Shown here piece after piece: positions 10,901 to 21,536 of a DNA stretch of 64,000 bases (position 1 is the first letter of the stretch; each line of letters opens with the position of its first letter). The notes beneath the pieces are model-generated. The model was not told the DNA's origin, searched no databases, and saw only the letters and a program-made list of their open reading frames with translations. Origin of the DNA: Calendula officinalis (taxonomy: Eukaryota > Streptophyta > Magnoliopsida > Asterales > Asteraceae); contig OY970823.1 in the NCBI GenBank assembly GCA_963853835.1, forward strand, positions 50,133,808 to 50,197,807, given 5' to 3'. The position numbers were made by a program, and so were the translations under genes.

Positions 10901-12587
10901 TTTGTATGGTACTCGGTGTACATTGTACACGGATCATAAGAGTTTGCAATATGTGTTTACACAAAAAGACCTTAATATGCGACAAAGAAGGTGGATCGAG
11001 TTGATTGCCGATTATGATTGTGAGATCGTGTATCATGCGGGGAAGGCGAATGTGGTGGCCGATGCCTTAAGTCGAAAGGTTTATGAAAATCCGAACCGAG
11101 GAATTTTATCACGTATAGAAGTTGTCTCGAGTATCATCGAAAGAATCAAGAATGCCCAACGAGAGGTTATGGAAAAAGACGAGTTAAGACAAGAACGGTT
11201 AGGTAAAAACCAACATTTTCTTGAAAATGCACAAGGGTTGAAGACCGTAGGCGGTCGTATTTGGGTTCCTAAGTTCGGTGGTATCCGAAAAGAGTTGTTG
11301 TATGATGTGCACAAATCGAAGTATTCGATTCACCCGGGAAGTACAAAGACATACCAAGATATGAAACGGGTTTATTGGTGGCCCGGAATGAAGGCGAGAG
11401 TGGCCAAGTATATCTCTAAGTGTGCCACGTGTGCACAAGTGAAAGCCGAGCATCAAGTACCGTATGGGGTAGCTCAATCATTGGTTGTACCGGCCGGGAA
11501 GTGGGAAGATATAACTATGGATTTCATAGTAGGTTTACCGAAGACGAGCAAAGGTCACGATGCCATTTGGGTCATAGTTGACCGGTTGACCAAAAGTGCG
11601 TTATTTTTAGCAATTCGGGAAACGTTGCCACTTGAGAAATTGGCTAAGTTGTATGTTGATGAGGTGGTTCGACTCCACGGGGTTCCGTTATCGATTGTAT
11701 CCGATAGGGACGCGAGGTTTACCTCGAGATTTTGGCGATCTTTACAAGAAGAGTTGGGTACAAAGTTGCGGTTGAGCACGGCTTATCACCCGCAAACCGA
11801 TGGTCAAAGTGAAAGAACAATTCAAACGGTTGAAGACATGTTGAGATCGTGTGTGTTAGACTTCGGTGGTAAATGGGATGAACATTTACCGTTGGTCGAG
11901 TTTTCGTATAATAATAGTTATCACTCGACTATTAAGATGCCGCCTTATGAGGCGTTGTATGGGAGGAAATGTAGAACTCCATCTTGTTGGTTGGAAGCGG
12001 GAGAGACGAAACTCACGGGTCCCGAGATCGTGAGGGTGACGAATGAAAAGATCGGTATTATTCAAAACAACATGAAAGTGGCCCAAGATAGACAACGAAG
12101 TTATTCGGGTTTGAAGAAGAGACCATACGACTTGGATGTCGGTGATATGGTGATGTTGAAAGTGTCACCTTGGAAAGGTGTGATGCGGTTTGGTAAAAAG
12201 GGAAAGTTAAGTCCAAGGTATGTTGGACCGTTTAAAATATTGAAACGGGTCGGGCTTCAAGCTTTTAAGTTGGAACTTCCACCCGAACTACAAGGTGTGC
12301 ATGACACCTTTCACGTGAGTTATTTGAAGAAGTTTATCGGGGAAGTTGAAAATATTATTCCATTGCAAGAGTTGCGGGTTGACGGCCCGAACCGGTTGAT
12401 TGAGGAGCCCGAGGCTATATTAGAAACGAAGACAAAGAAGCTTCGGAATAAAGAGATCGAGTTGGTGTTGGTCAAGTGGAAGCATTCACTTGGGCCGAAT
12501 TTGACTTGGGAAGTTAAGGACGAGGTTCGGAAAAGATACCCGGATTTCGTGAACTATGATGAGATTCCGAGGAGGGAATCTTCTTAA
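7977..12587 (+). CDS. Gypsy gag-pol polyprotein
   Basis: Single 1536-codon ORF; the ATG at 7977 is preferred to an upstream in-frame TTG. Order: gag with a retrotransposon capsid region; three CCHC-like knuckles (about 8969-9133: CKKCGKTHAGVC, CYNCGKPGHMAREC, CFSCHDKGHYSNVC); aspartic protease with DSG near 9298; reverse transcriptase with FIDDILIY at about 10301; RNase H (YSDAS, YTDHKSLQYV); integrase with an HHCC zinc finger (HPGSTKTYQDM to CATCAQVK), catalytic DFIVGLP, VSDRDARF and HPQTDGQSE; and a C-terminal chromodomain-like tail (VLVKWKHSLGPNLTWE) that in this clade guides integration to heterochromatin. Copies genomic RNA into DNA and integrates it. No stop or frameshift. Confidence 0.96.
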   Translation: MVTTRRSGKAPEGREEEVPPVERVDEQESQPSMHRVDESEVGANRTPVTMADLQTIIDQIKGTVAEEVHRIIGDRERSGGDRESEAKSDEKTGGSGTGEGKSSTGGQSDARARPVVKEGCSFKSFMACKPNVYTGSSDPKVTMRWIRETERVIGSSKCKDVDMVTYASQLLKEDAMVWWDIVYETLGKEVVEKMSWDEFTTRLKKKFCPERDLEKMHEKFVTLKKGDMSVEEYSREFTGLLPFVAKTYSDERLRVVRYASGLPWDYQLEVKRAVSLDEAISAARCVEEVNEARVAERAHVGEKRKAESGSGTYKKGKFTSSFSKQSSIGSCKKCGKTHAGVCRGESKTCYNCGKPGHMARECKSKSLAEIECFSCHDKGHYSNVCPKKGTESMVSTAQKKVEPAKVKGRSFQLTREEAKEAHDVVSGILFINSLPTHILFDSGSNYSFVSYEFGCKLNVPSEKLDEVYEIEVADGKTSMVDCIYRNCEIEIDGRKFKVDLLPMGIRAFDVVIGMDWLGMHQAKILCGKKIVSIRTPENEKVYVYGEKRHHMPNVITAIKARKSISKGCTSFIAYVLDGRKEKKSMDDVKIIRDFPEVFPDDLPGLPPERQVEFKIDLVPGATPIARAPYRLAPTEMRELMTQLQELLDKGFIRPSSSPWGAPVLFVKKKDGSMRMCIDYRELNKVTIKNRCPLPRIDDLFDQLQGASYFSKIDLRSGYHQVRVKEGDTEKTAFRTRYGHYEFLVMSFGLTNAPAIFMDLMNRVCKPFLDKFLIVFIDDILIYSKTEEEHESHLRLVLDVLKRERLYAKFSKCEFWLREVQFLGHVVTCDGIKVDPSKIEAVSNWEPPRTPTEVRSFLGLAGYYRRFIQDFSRIAIPLTKLTRKSEKFVWEKKQEEAFKLLKEKLCNAPILTLPDGMEDFVVYSDASNQGLGCVLMQRGKVIAYASRQLKNAELRYTTHDLELAAIIFALKLWRHYLYGTRCTLYTDHKSLQYVFTQKDLNMRQRRWIELIADYDCEIVYHAGKANVVADALSRKVYENPNRGILSRIEVVSSIIERIKNAQREVMEKDELRQERLGKNQHFLENAQGLKTVGGRIWVPKFGGIRKELLYDVHKSKYSIHPGSTKTYQDMKRVYWWPGMKARVAKYISKCATCAQVKAEHQVPYGVAQSLVVPAGKWEDITMDFIVGLPKTSKGHDAIWVIVDRLTKSALFLAIRETLPLEKLAKLYVDEVVRLHGVPLSIVSDRDARFTSRFWRSLQEELGTKLRLSTAYHPQTDGQSERTIQTVEDMLRSCVLDFGGKWDEHLPLVEFSYNNSYHSTIKMPPYEALYGRKCRTPSCWLEAGETKLTGPEIVRVTNEKIGIIQNNMKVAQDRQRSYSGLKKRPYDLDVGDMVMLKVSPWKGVMRFGKKGKLSPRYVGPFKILKRVGLQAFKLELPPELQGVHDTFHVSYLKKFIGEVENIIPLQELRVDGPNRLIEEPEAILETKTKKLRNKEIELVLVKWKHSLGPNLTWEVKDEVRKRYPDFVNYDEIPRRESS

Positions 12588-12599
12588 GGGGTAGATAGT
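12585..12599 (+). other. Polypurine tract region of the gypsy element
   Basis: taaggggtagatagt lies between the ORF stop and the 3' LTR, where plus-strand DNA synthesis would be primed. The purine run is short. Confidence 0.5.
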
Positions 12600-14350
12600 T
12601 GTAACGACCCGAATTTGTAAATAAATAAATTATATAAAAATATGATAATTATGGATAAATCATATAAAATACGTGGGAATTGGTTTCGTGTCGTTTGGAC
12701 ACCGTACGAGAAAGTTACGGGCGAAACCGGGTCGAGACAAGTTGGAAAAAGTGCAGCCTTGCTGCCATCAGGAGTTCGCGACGCGAACTATAAGTTCCCG
12801 ATCGGGAACTTGCTCCAGGGAGTTTGGCCATGTGTCGCTAAGTAGTTCGCGACTAGAAAACGATCGCTAAGTATGCGTGTAGAAGGAGAGTTCGCGACGC
12901 GAACTATGGTCGCGTCGTGAACTTGTGTCTGGCAGCATTAAAGTCGGGATTTGGCTCATTTATTGCCAAGTGAAACCCTAGTTCTTCTCTCTCGAGCTTG
13001 TGAGTGTTTTTGAGTGTAAAGCATCATTTGGAGCAGATTTCTTGGTCAAATCTTGTGATTCTTCACTCCTAGTTGAAGACTTAAGGTATATCTTCAATCC
13101 TTGATCTTTGTAGCTTTAGATCTATGTATTTTAATGGTTGGGTTTGAAACCCTAGTTCTTGGGGTTATGGATTATGGTGATATAAATGGTGTATACACTT
13201 AATAGATGGTATATTAACAAAGGAAACAAGTGTATGATTATGATTTGTAAGAATCTTAAGGATTGGTTAAACCTAGGGTTGGTAAATCACCATATTTGGG
13301 GAAAGTGGATTGATGGGTGTTATCTAGGGGTAGATGAACACATTGGTAGTAGTAATTGATGTTGATCATATTGTGATAATTGTATTAGGCTTTCGGTGAA
13401 GCCTTGGAAAATTGATTGGATTGAGAAACAAGAGTTTTGGTGTCAAGAACACGGGTGGAGCATCTTTATTGCTAAGGTGAGTACGTGTGGACTTTACTGA
13501 GTACATAGCCTATGAAATACATTTTATTACTTGTGTTGTGGTCTATTTGCTTATTTGTGTAGACTAGTAGTTTATAGTTAGTTATACCGATAGTTGTATT
13601 GAACTAACTTGTTTGATGATAGACGTGATAGCCGAGAGCTAGATTGACATAACCATCGAGTTATGATATGGTGAGATGATGTGATGATTCGGGGGATCCC
13701 CGGTCATGAGGTATGGAATGGGGAGCATTTGGGCGGATCCCCATCGGCCCATTCCATGATAGTAGTCTTGCTAACTGGAAGTAGTCCGGCGAGTAAGGCA
13801 GGTATTGGTAGATTGGGCGATTCCCTCTTGCCTTTACCTTGAAGCTTGTTAATGCGGGGGATCCCCGGTTAATAAGTTAATGTGGTTCTAGTTGGTTGGG
13901 GATGTCCCGACAACTAGGTATGATTGCTAGGAAAGCAAGGTATTCGAGTCACAATAGGGTGACTGGATAGATGAATGATAGCTTATGAGCTTGCTTGTTT
14001 GTTTGTTTGTTTGTTTGTTTGTTTGTGATTCGGTTATTACTATTAACCTTGGGGTCTAAACCCATGTAGCTCACGAGACGTTTTTGTCTCACGTACTCCT
14101 TGTTTGTTTTGCTATGTACTCAGGTTCGGGATCGAAGGTTTAGGTGCGCATGGATAGAGATGCGGGACCTAGAATAGAAGAACTCTAGATTGGATTTAGT
14201 CTTAGCTTGGTTATGATATATTTTGTAACACCTACTTTTATACTCTGATTTCATACCAAGGTTTTTGTAAATCCGAATTGAGGATGTTCTTCTATTTATA
14301 AAATGTTTTATTTTGGCCGAATTTTTGGTATTAAAATTTGAGGTGTTACA
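12600..14350 (+). repeat. 3' LTR of the intact gypsy element
   Basis: Same 1751-bp sequence as 5978-7728 by eye, including both palindrome sets and the (TTTG)n run. Confidence 0.97.
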
Positions 14351-14355
14351 GTTCA

Positions 14356-16480
14356 TTTATCATTTGAGCTTTTGACCGATGTTGATGGTGTTGGAGTGCG
14401 GTCATCAATTCCTCGCACCATTTTCAATAAGGATAACTCGGGATCACATAGATTGCCCGTTAACACATCAGTTACAAAAATTGTGTGACCTACGTTCAGT
14501 GTTGGCTTTGATGGTAGCACTGGTAGGATTTCCATTCAATAATCGTGGAATACCAATAATTTTGGTATCATTATGAATGTTCCGGGTATATCACACAGAT
14601 ATGCTTGGTATTTTGCATGTGTCCTAATGGTGTTTATGTCGGTTCTAGACTCAATTAGTGGACAAACAAAGGCGTGTACTGGAGAGAATTGTCCTCTTGT
14701 TCAATATCAACAGTCTCCAAGTTATATGTCGATAGCATATGAGCTAGTCTCCGTGAAAATGAAATAAGTACTTTTTAAGAAGTACTTGAGTGGCTGGGGG
14801 TTGTGCATTGCATCAATGGGTCCATGATGTCTATTTCAATATCAAAGAGCAACATGTGCAATCTGATAGAGACGTGGCGACCCGGCTTTTAATCGGTTTG
14901 GTAAGGGTTTTTCGTTTTCTTTAACCCTGTCACACCCTCCTCACTCAAGCTTATTTTTTCAATTTTCAACTACACCCTCGCTTCATTTTACCATGTGTTT
15001 AGCTGATTTGCACCCCATACTTCATTCCCCCTCTCACATTTTACCTCTGCGCACCCCAATCAAGATCCCGTGATACTTGATTCTGCTCACCTAGACCTAT
15101 GGACCCAAACCATATGTCCTATATTGTAGGTGGCTCCTGGGGAAGACCATGCCGGTTATAGCAGATCATAGGAGTTACTTGAGAGTGAACTATAACGCTC
15201 ATGTGCAATTGATCAGCATTTAAGATGTTACGTTGTAAGAATGATTTTCATGGATTTTTTTTCATCGGAAATGTATGTGTTTCCGGCATAAGTCGTTGCC
15301 TTTATGATTGAAAATTTTAGGCACATCAACTTGAACACTTTTGGAAATACCGGGCTCACATAGAGTAACCGTTAACACACCATTTGATTCAATAGTCGTT
15401 TGTACAACGGTCGATTCAATTGTGTGACCTGCATTTAGAGTTGGCGCAATTTTAGCTCTAGCAGGATTTCCACTCAATCCTCGTGAAGCACCAGATTGTG
15501 ATGCCACTATGAGTGTTCCCATGAATTCACGGAGATTCATTTTAATAGTGTATGTGTCCTATATTGGAAATATTTGACGGTGGGATCTAGACACTTTGTG
15601 CATTCAATCGAGACGTAACCCGGGGCAGGAGGTTAATGATTTCAATACCAACATACTCCGAATGAGTAGTCGATAGATTATGTGATACGTCCCCTGATGA
15701 ATTGAAACACATTCCTGTTGAGAGGAATCTGAGTGGTTGGTGGTGGAGTGCAGATGTTTTACTGGGCCTGTTAACTCTAATGAAACATTCAACACATGAA
15801 TGATCACCTTTTGTATGGTTGTCCGGTTTATTGACAGTTTGGATGCACTCAAAGGTGTGTTTTCTTGTTATTATCATGTTTTCACATCACCTTGCACTCA
15901 CCTACATCTGAACCATAGACTTATACCCTCACATTTACCAATCGGCTGAAAAGTATTTCCCTTTGAAGGTAAGTCCGGTTCTGGAAAACCATGGGAAGGT
16001 ATTGTCATTCGAAAAATTTATCATTTATTAATTCAATTGGGTATAAAAGTTTTGATTTTGAAAGTTTCCCCCCCCTTGAAATATTAATTCCCTCCCTAAA
16101 ATTATTATTTCTCCCCCTCGACAAAATAAAGATAGATAAAAACTTTGTAGATCAGAAATGTACCTTTTAACAGCAGTAGAGGGGTGGAGAAGAGTTTTTA
16201 CAGTTATGTGTTTTCTGATTATGAGCGGGTTTCAAGCCGATGTACTTGAAAGCCATAAAACGGTTAGGAACGGGTTATACACTGATGTCTGCATAAGTCA
16301 TTCTGTTGTAACTCGAGTTATACACTGAAGTGTGTATAAGTCATTATGAAAGATTTAAACAGTGAGAAGCATTTTGTAGAAACAAAATTGAAATTTAAAG
16401 AGTAGAAACGGTTTAGGTTTTGAGATTTAGCATATCAAGCTTAGAAACAAGATAGTTAAAACGTTTTTCATCTAAAGTTT
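14356..16480 (-). other. Copia 3' region with two diverged tandem units
   Basis: Continuation of 4823-5972 after the gypsy element. Two units of roughly 800-900 bp (about 14380-15210 and 15280-15990) share blocks in the same order: a minus-strand coding-like block (KPTLNVGHTI / APTLNAGHTI), a ctgagtggttgg block and a ctcctgggga / ttctggaaaa block. The second unit keeps a 92-codon minus-strand ORF (15262-15540) beginning MNLREFMGTLIVAS; the first unit has the same frame broken. I do not recognise the family. Confidence 0.55.
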
Positions 16481-16499
16481 TGGTAAACAAATCTGCAAA

Positions 16500-19495
16500 C
16501 TAAAACTCAGAGGATACGAAGTACATTTCCACATTTCCTTGTTCAACGTGATCTTTGATAAAATGATAACGAAGATCAATATGTTTAGTTTTGGAATGTT
16601 GAACAGGATTGCATGAAATTGGAATTGCACTTCGTGAGTCACAATATAAAGGAATACATCTGTATGAAAAGCCATAGTCTTTCAATTGTGATTGCATCCA
16701 AATTACCTGGGATTGGCAGCTTGCAGCAGCAACATACTCCGCTTCGGCAGTAGAAAGAGATACACAATTTTGTTTCCGTGAGGACCAGCTCACCAATTTT
16801 TCACCGAGAAATTGAGCACCTCCATATGTGCTTTTACGATCCAACATACAGCCAACATGATCAGCATCAGAGAATACAGACAAATCAAACGAGGTTTCTT
16901 TGGGATACCAAAGACCAAGATCCTCGAGTACCCTTTAAGTAACGAAAGATGCGTTTGACTTCTTGAAAGTGAGACTCTTTAGGAGCAGCCTGATACCGAG
17001 CACAAATGCAAGTAGAGAACATAATATCCGGTCGACTGGCAGGTAGATATAATAATGACCATATCATGCATCGATAGTTTGTGATATCAACTAGCTTTCC
17101 GTCAGTATCAATATGCAATTTTGAACCAGGTGACATTGGTGTAGAAATTGGTTTACAGTCATCTATCAGATACTTCTTCAACAAATCAGTGATATACTTT
17201 GATTGATTAAGGAAGATCCCGGTCGGTAACTGATGAACCTGTAGGCCTAGAAAGAAATTCATATCCCCCATCATACTCATTTCAAATCTTTTAATCATAA
17301 GATCAGAGAACCGTTTGCAGTATTTAGGATTTGTAGAGCCAAAGATAATGTCATCTACATAGATCTGAATGAGGACGATATCCTCCCCTTGACGTTTGAT
17401 GAATAGAGTTGTGTCGACTTTGCCTTTGAAAAACCAGAGTCGACTAAAATTTTGGATAGCACATCATACCACGCACGAGGAGCTTGCTTCAAACCATATA
17501 AAGCTTTATCAAGGATGTAGACATGGTTATGCAAGTGAGGATTTACAAAACCTTCGGGTTGATGAATGAAAACTTCTTCATTTAGAATGCCATTGAGAAA
17601 TGCAGTTTTTACATCCATTTGATAGATTGTAAAATTCTTGTGTGCTGCATATGCCAGAAATATACGAATGGCTTCTATTCTTGCAACCAGAGCAAAAGTT
17701 TCTTCATAATCAATTCCCTCCTATTGAGAATAACCTTTAGCAACCAAGCGTGCTTTATATCGAATAACAATCCCATTTTCATCCTTAAAAATCCATTTCG
17801 TACCAATAATAGATTTTCCAGGTGGTTTTGGAACAAGACGCCAAACTTTCAATCGTTCAAATTGATTGATTTCCTCTTGCATTGCAATAATCCAGTCTGA
17901 GTCTGTTAGAGCTTCACTTACTTTCTTAGATTCATTAGAGCTTTAAAAAGATGAGTATTGGCATTCATCATCCATTGCTCTACGGGTTTGAACAGAAGAG
18001 TCATGATTTCCAATTATTTGTTGTAAAGGATGCTCTCTCGTCCATTTCAGAGAATGAGGAAGTGGAAGTTGACCTGGAATGATATTAGAGGCATCGGTGA
18101 ATGCAAGATGTGAGCTTATAGCAATATGAGTATTGGATGTAAAAGGTGGAGGATCAACTCGTTTTAAATTGAATTTGGAAAAATCAATCACTAAAGGTGG
18201 AGCTTGTGCTGGAGCAATGATTGGATCAGAGACACCAACAGCTTGAGTAGGAGGTGAAGGAATATCCGGTGATGATTGGTTTCCGAATGATGAAGATGAA
18301 GAGTCAGAATTTGATGCTGATAAGGTGGTAGTAGGAGCAGCAGATGATTGAGACGGAGAATCAATAGAACTTGGACTTTTCATTTCTGGTGCAGTCATAG
18401 ATTGGACATCTGCTGCCGAAGGAAATGGAACGCCAGTCTCCTCAAGTAAGGTATGTCTAATGTTATGATAATCATCATAAAAATGTTCAAACAAGATATC
18501 TAAGTCATTTCAGTTGTGGAAGGCGACGATGAAGGTAAAGGAATTTCAACATTTGTAGTCAGTGAATCCATAGGGAATGTCTCATCGAAAGTAACATTGA
18601 CACTTTCTTTTATCATTCGATTTGACCGATTATATACTCTGAAAGATGTAGATTCACGTGAGTACCCAACAAAAATTCCTTCATCAGCTTTTGCTTCAAA
18701 TTTATTCAATTTGTCTTTGTCATTGAGGATGAAGCACCGACTCCCAAAAATATGGAAAAATTTAACATTGGGGATTCGGTTATTAATCAATTCATACGGA
18801 GTCTTGGTGTATGATTTGTTGATGATTGAACGATTCTGTGTGAAGCATGCTGTGTTGATGGCTTCAGCCCAAAGAGATAATGGGAGTTTGGAAAATGAAA
18901 GCATGGCACGAGCAGCTTCAACTAAGGTACGATTTCTTCGTTCAACTACTCCATTCTGTTGTGGAGTTCGAGCAGCGGAAAATTGATGGGTTATACCAAC
19001 GGATTCAAGAAAAGAATCCAGAGTTCAATTCTTAAACTCAATTCCATTATCAGTACGAATCGTATGCACTTTTAAATCCAAGTTTGTCTGAGTTTTCTTA
19101 ATAAAGGCGATAATAATATCTGCAGCTTCATCTTTGGTACGTAAGAAGTGAACACAGGTATAACATGAGTAGTCATCAACAATCACCAAAACATACCGTT
19201 TACCAGCTATCGAGTGTACACTCATTGGTCCACATAGATCCATGTGAAGCAATTCTAACGGTTTGGATGTACTTTGTACTGGTTTGGACTTATGTGACTT
19301 CTTCTTCATCTTTCCCATTTCACAAGATGAACATAGATGATCTTTTTCAAAAGAGACATCCGGAAGACCAGAAACATGGCCACCTAAGACCAGCTTGTTA
19401 ATTGATTTGAAATTAAGGTGTGATAGCCGGCAGTGCCATAACCATGATTCATTGGACGTTGCTTTTGAAACAAGACACACCTCTTCAAGTGGGAC
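16500..19495 (-). pseudogene. Copia pol remnant (integrase, reverse transcriptase, RNase H)
   Basis: Minus-strand order: GAG-pre-integrase and integrase core (about 19495-18500: WLWHCRLSHLNF, HTIRTDNGIEF); a Ser/Thr-rich linker (18494-17943); reverse transcriptase (about 17900-17000: GTKWIFKDENG, MDVKTAFLNG, YGLKQAPRAW); RNase H (16883-16500: SDADHVGCMLDRKST, STAEAEYVAAAS). Several frameshifts and stops, for example near 17722, 17935 and 18495, separate the blocks. Gag and protease are missing. Not functional on its own. Confidence 0.9.
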
Positions 19496-19543
19496 TACAT
19501 CATTTTAGTTGATTGTGAATAGATTTGACTCACGAGTGCCACT

Positions 19544-19866
19544 TGTAAACACTAATTCAATGCATAATCCATTGAATTCATGGCTAGATTTGAAGATGGA
19601 TAGATTCAAGTGAGGTGGTTTTTAGAGAGAGAGATCTAGAGAGAAGGAGGAGAAACACACACTTTCTAAATGATGAATTGGTTAATTGTGAGAAAGGGTT
19701 ACATCATCATGATTAAACTCACCCTTATATACCCTCACCACTAAACTAGCTAATTATCTCTAATTACATCAATTAAGCCCATAGCTATCCTTAATACAAT
19801 TATTAAGCCTAAACCTCCCTAGGACTACACTAATTACATTAATTAAGTACAAAACTAGTCCTAACA
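19544..19866 (-). repeat. 5' LTR of the copia element
   Basis: 323 bp, tgtaaacactaattc to ctaaca on the plus strand, followed by the ATATA target duplication. It retains the 25 bp missing from the other LTR. The gag-pre-integrase frame begins immediately on its coding-strand downstream side. Confidence 0.92.
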
Positions 19867-20585
19867 ATATACCATTTCAGAATCAATAAAATCATCTAGG
19901 TACATCTCACTTAACTTCAACAACTTAGTATTATCAAACTTAGGAAAAGAATCACAAGGACTCAAAGCCGCCATGTTGTCTAGCAATTCAGTGCTTACCT
20001 AGCTAAACCGGTCCCCTAATTCTTGAATTTGCATATCTAAAATCGAGTTAAAATTCTCAACTTTAAAATGATGTTGATAAGTATTCTTGGTCTTATGGTT
20101 TCTTAGAGTAACATAATATTCATTCATATTTAATGTCTTAATGTTATGTCTTTGACAAAAAGTATATATTTTCTTTAAAATTGAATCAAACCCAACATTT
20201 CTTAGACCCCTCCCAATGGTATACTTCGGTTATCCATTCTCCAAAACCGATGCCCCCATTGGCATAACCCTGTCACTTTCAAAAATTCGGTTGATTCCAT
20301 CGGTTGTAGGAAGGGGTTCGGTTGATGCCGCCCTTGCATTTAATATATTATTTGATAGTTTTTGTGTGTGTATATTCTATAATGGTGAGGCCCAAAAAAC
20401 TGAAGAAAGGGGTATTATTGGCATGTGTATGTCAGTTTAATGTCGGTTGGAGTATGAACTAACGTGACGCTAATTTGACACAAACTGAAGTTTAAGTTTG
20501 TTTCAGTGTTGGGAAGGGTCTTAAAGTTTGCATTGATTTTCTTTGTTATTCTTGCCAATGAAGATGCTTTTAATACATCTTACAT
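19867..20585 (-). pseudogene. hAT transposase central region (fragment)
   Basis: Minus-strand reading gives LRNVGFDSILKKIYTFC, NMNEYYVTLRNHKTKNTY, DMQIQELGDRF and CDSFPKFDNTKLLKL, typical of TTF-type hAT transposases just before the dimerisation domain. One in-frame stop follows GDRFS. Harbinger MITE 20205-20520 separates the upstream stretch (LARITKK near 20550). The gene continues at 4510 across the copia insertion. Confidence 0.75.
20205..20520. mobile_element. Harbinger/Tourist-type MITE
   Basis: 316 bp with inverted ends GACCCCTCCCAA and TTGGGAAGGGTC, flanked by TTA (20202-20204 and 20521-20523), the Harbinger target duplication. It shares interior text (ttgtgtgtgtat, aatggtgaggccca, atgtcggttgg) with the element at 61839. 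Confidence 0.8.
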
Positions 20586-20678
20586 TTTGTAATGGGTTTT
20601 ACTTAATTTTTAATTAGACTTTAATTATATTTTTCTTAAGCTATATTTTTAATAAATATTTAAATAGAATATATATTA

Positions 20679-20874
20679 CTTTCTCCGTCCTATTTTTATT
20701 GTCCACTTTACTATTTTAGTTTGTCCAAAAATAAGTGTCAATTCAAATCACAACCAATCATATAAATTATAAGTCGGTAAATATGAGATTCTGTTGGTGG
20801 ACAGTGCAATAATTGCACTTTTTTAAAACCGTGTGACTTTTGTCTAGTGGACAATTAATTTGGGACGGAGGGTG
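20679..20874. mobile_element. Stowaway-type MITE
   Basis: TA|CTTTCTCCGTCCTA to TTGGGACGGAGGGTG|TA, 196 bp with inverted ends and a TA target duplication. Confidence 0.8.
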
Positions 20875-21536
20875 TATTTTTTTCTACTAAGAATATTCGT
20901 TGCATTTTTTTCTTAGGTATGTCATCTACACTAAAAAAAGTTAACACTAAAATATTCAAAACACATTTATAAATTAAGGAAAATGCTAAAAATGTCGTAA
21001 GGGAAATGGTTAAGAAAAAAAGTATTGCTTAAATTTAGTGAGAAGGCATGGGAAGAGATTACTTTTTTTTTGAACGACAAGGGGAACCTAGAGAGCTTCG
21101 GTAATGCAATCACACTCGAGACACCCACAGAAAAAAACTTTTATAAAGGCCAGCAATAAGCTAGCAAAAACAAACACATAGAAAGTTTACAAACACCAAA
21201 AGACAAATACAACCCAAAACTACCAAAAAAGAGCACGAAGGAACAAATCCAAACAAACTAAACAGTTAAAAACACTCTCCTGGACTTGAAATCCAAATCG
21301 GCCAAGGATTCCCACAACATGATACACAAGATCTATTTTTGATCCACAAAAAAGAGAAACGTCTAATTAATACTCTAATAACTAATATTAACTAATTAAA
21401 TTATATTAATCATTTTCCCAATAATTTAAAATTAATTATTTAAATAACTTAAATTACGGGGTACTACACATTACTGATTATGGAAATGTGTAAATGCATT
21501 ATACATAGTAATGTTATATAGTTGTACTAGCTACAT
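20875..21536. other. Intergenic AT-rich DNA with one low-complexity A-rich block
   Basis: At 21064-21360 a block starting tttttttttgaacgacaagg is unusually A/C-rich and begins with a T run, like the 3' end of a minus-strand LINE. No coding frame supports this, so it is left unclassified. Confidence 0.3.

Larger units (their letters stand above)
5978..14350 (+). mobile_element. Intact Ty3/gypsy chromovirus-type retrotransposon (Tekay-like)
   Basis: 8373 bp, flanked by a perfect 5-bp target duplication GTTCA (5973-5977, 14351-14355). The two 1751-bp LTRs show no difference in the parts compared by eye. It has an initiator-tRNA-Met primer binding site, one uninterrupted gag-pol ORF and a short purine-rich tract before the 3' LTR. 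A C-terminal chromodomain-like segment and the pol sequence place it near Tekay/Del. This is the youngest large insertion in the nest and may be capable of transposition. Confidence 0.97.
4511..19866 (-). mobile_element. Ty1/copia LTR retrotransposon, gag/protease deleted, host of a gypsy insertion
   Basis: Bounded by related LTRs (4511-4808 and 19544-19866) and a perfect ATATA target duplication (4506-4510, 19867-19871). The coding strand is minus. Integrase, reverse transcriptase and RNase H remnants run from about 19495 down to 16500, in copia order. Gag and protease are absent: the integrase-proximal region begins within about 50 bp of the 5' LTR, and no primer binding site is seen. Between RNase H and the polypurine tract lie about 3.3 kb of extra sequence. 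The gypsy element 5978-14350 is inserted there. The LTRs differ by a 25-bp indel and substitutions, so copia is older than the gypsy element. Confidence 0.9.
4027..20590 (-). mobile_element. Decayed hAT transposon (TTF-type transposase), split by a copia insertion
   Basis: The low-coordinate end carries the inverted terminus agtggcggactcag at 4028, the same type as the hAT MITE at 23262. Transposase-like coding sequence lies on the minus strand at 4190-4510 and 19867-20585, on the two sides of the copia element at 4511-19866. Removing copia and one ATATA joins the frame without a shift. The other hAT end was not found, so that end is truncated or diverged. Harbinger MITE 20205-20520 also interrupts it. 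Confidence 0.65.
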
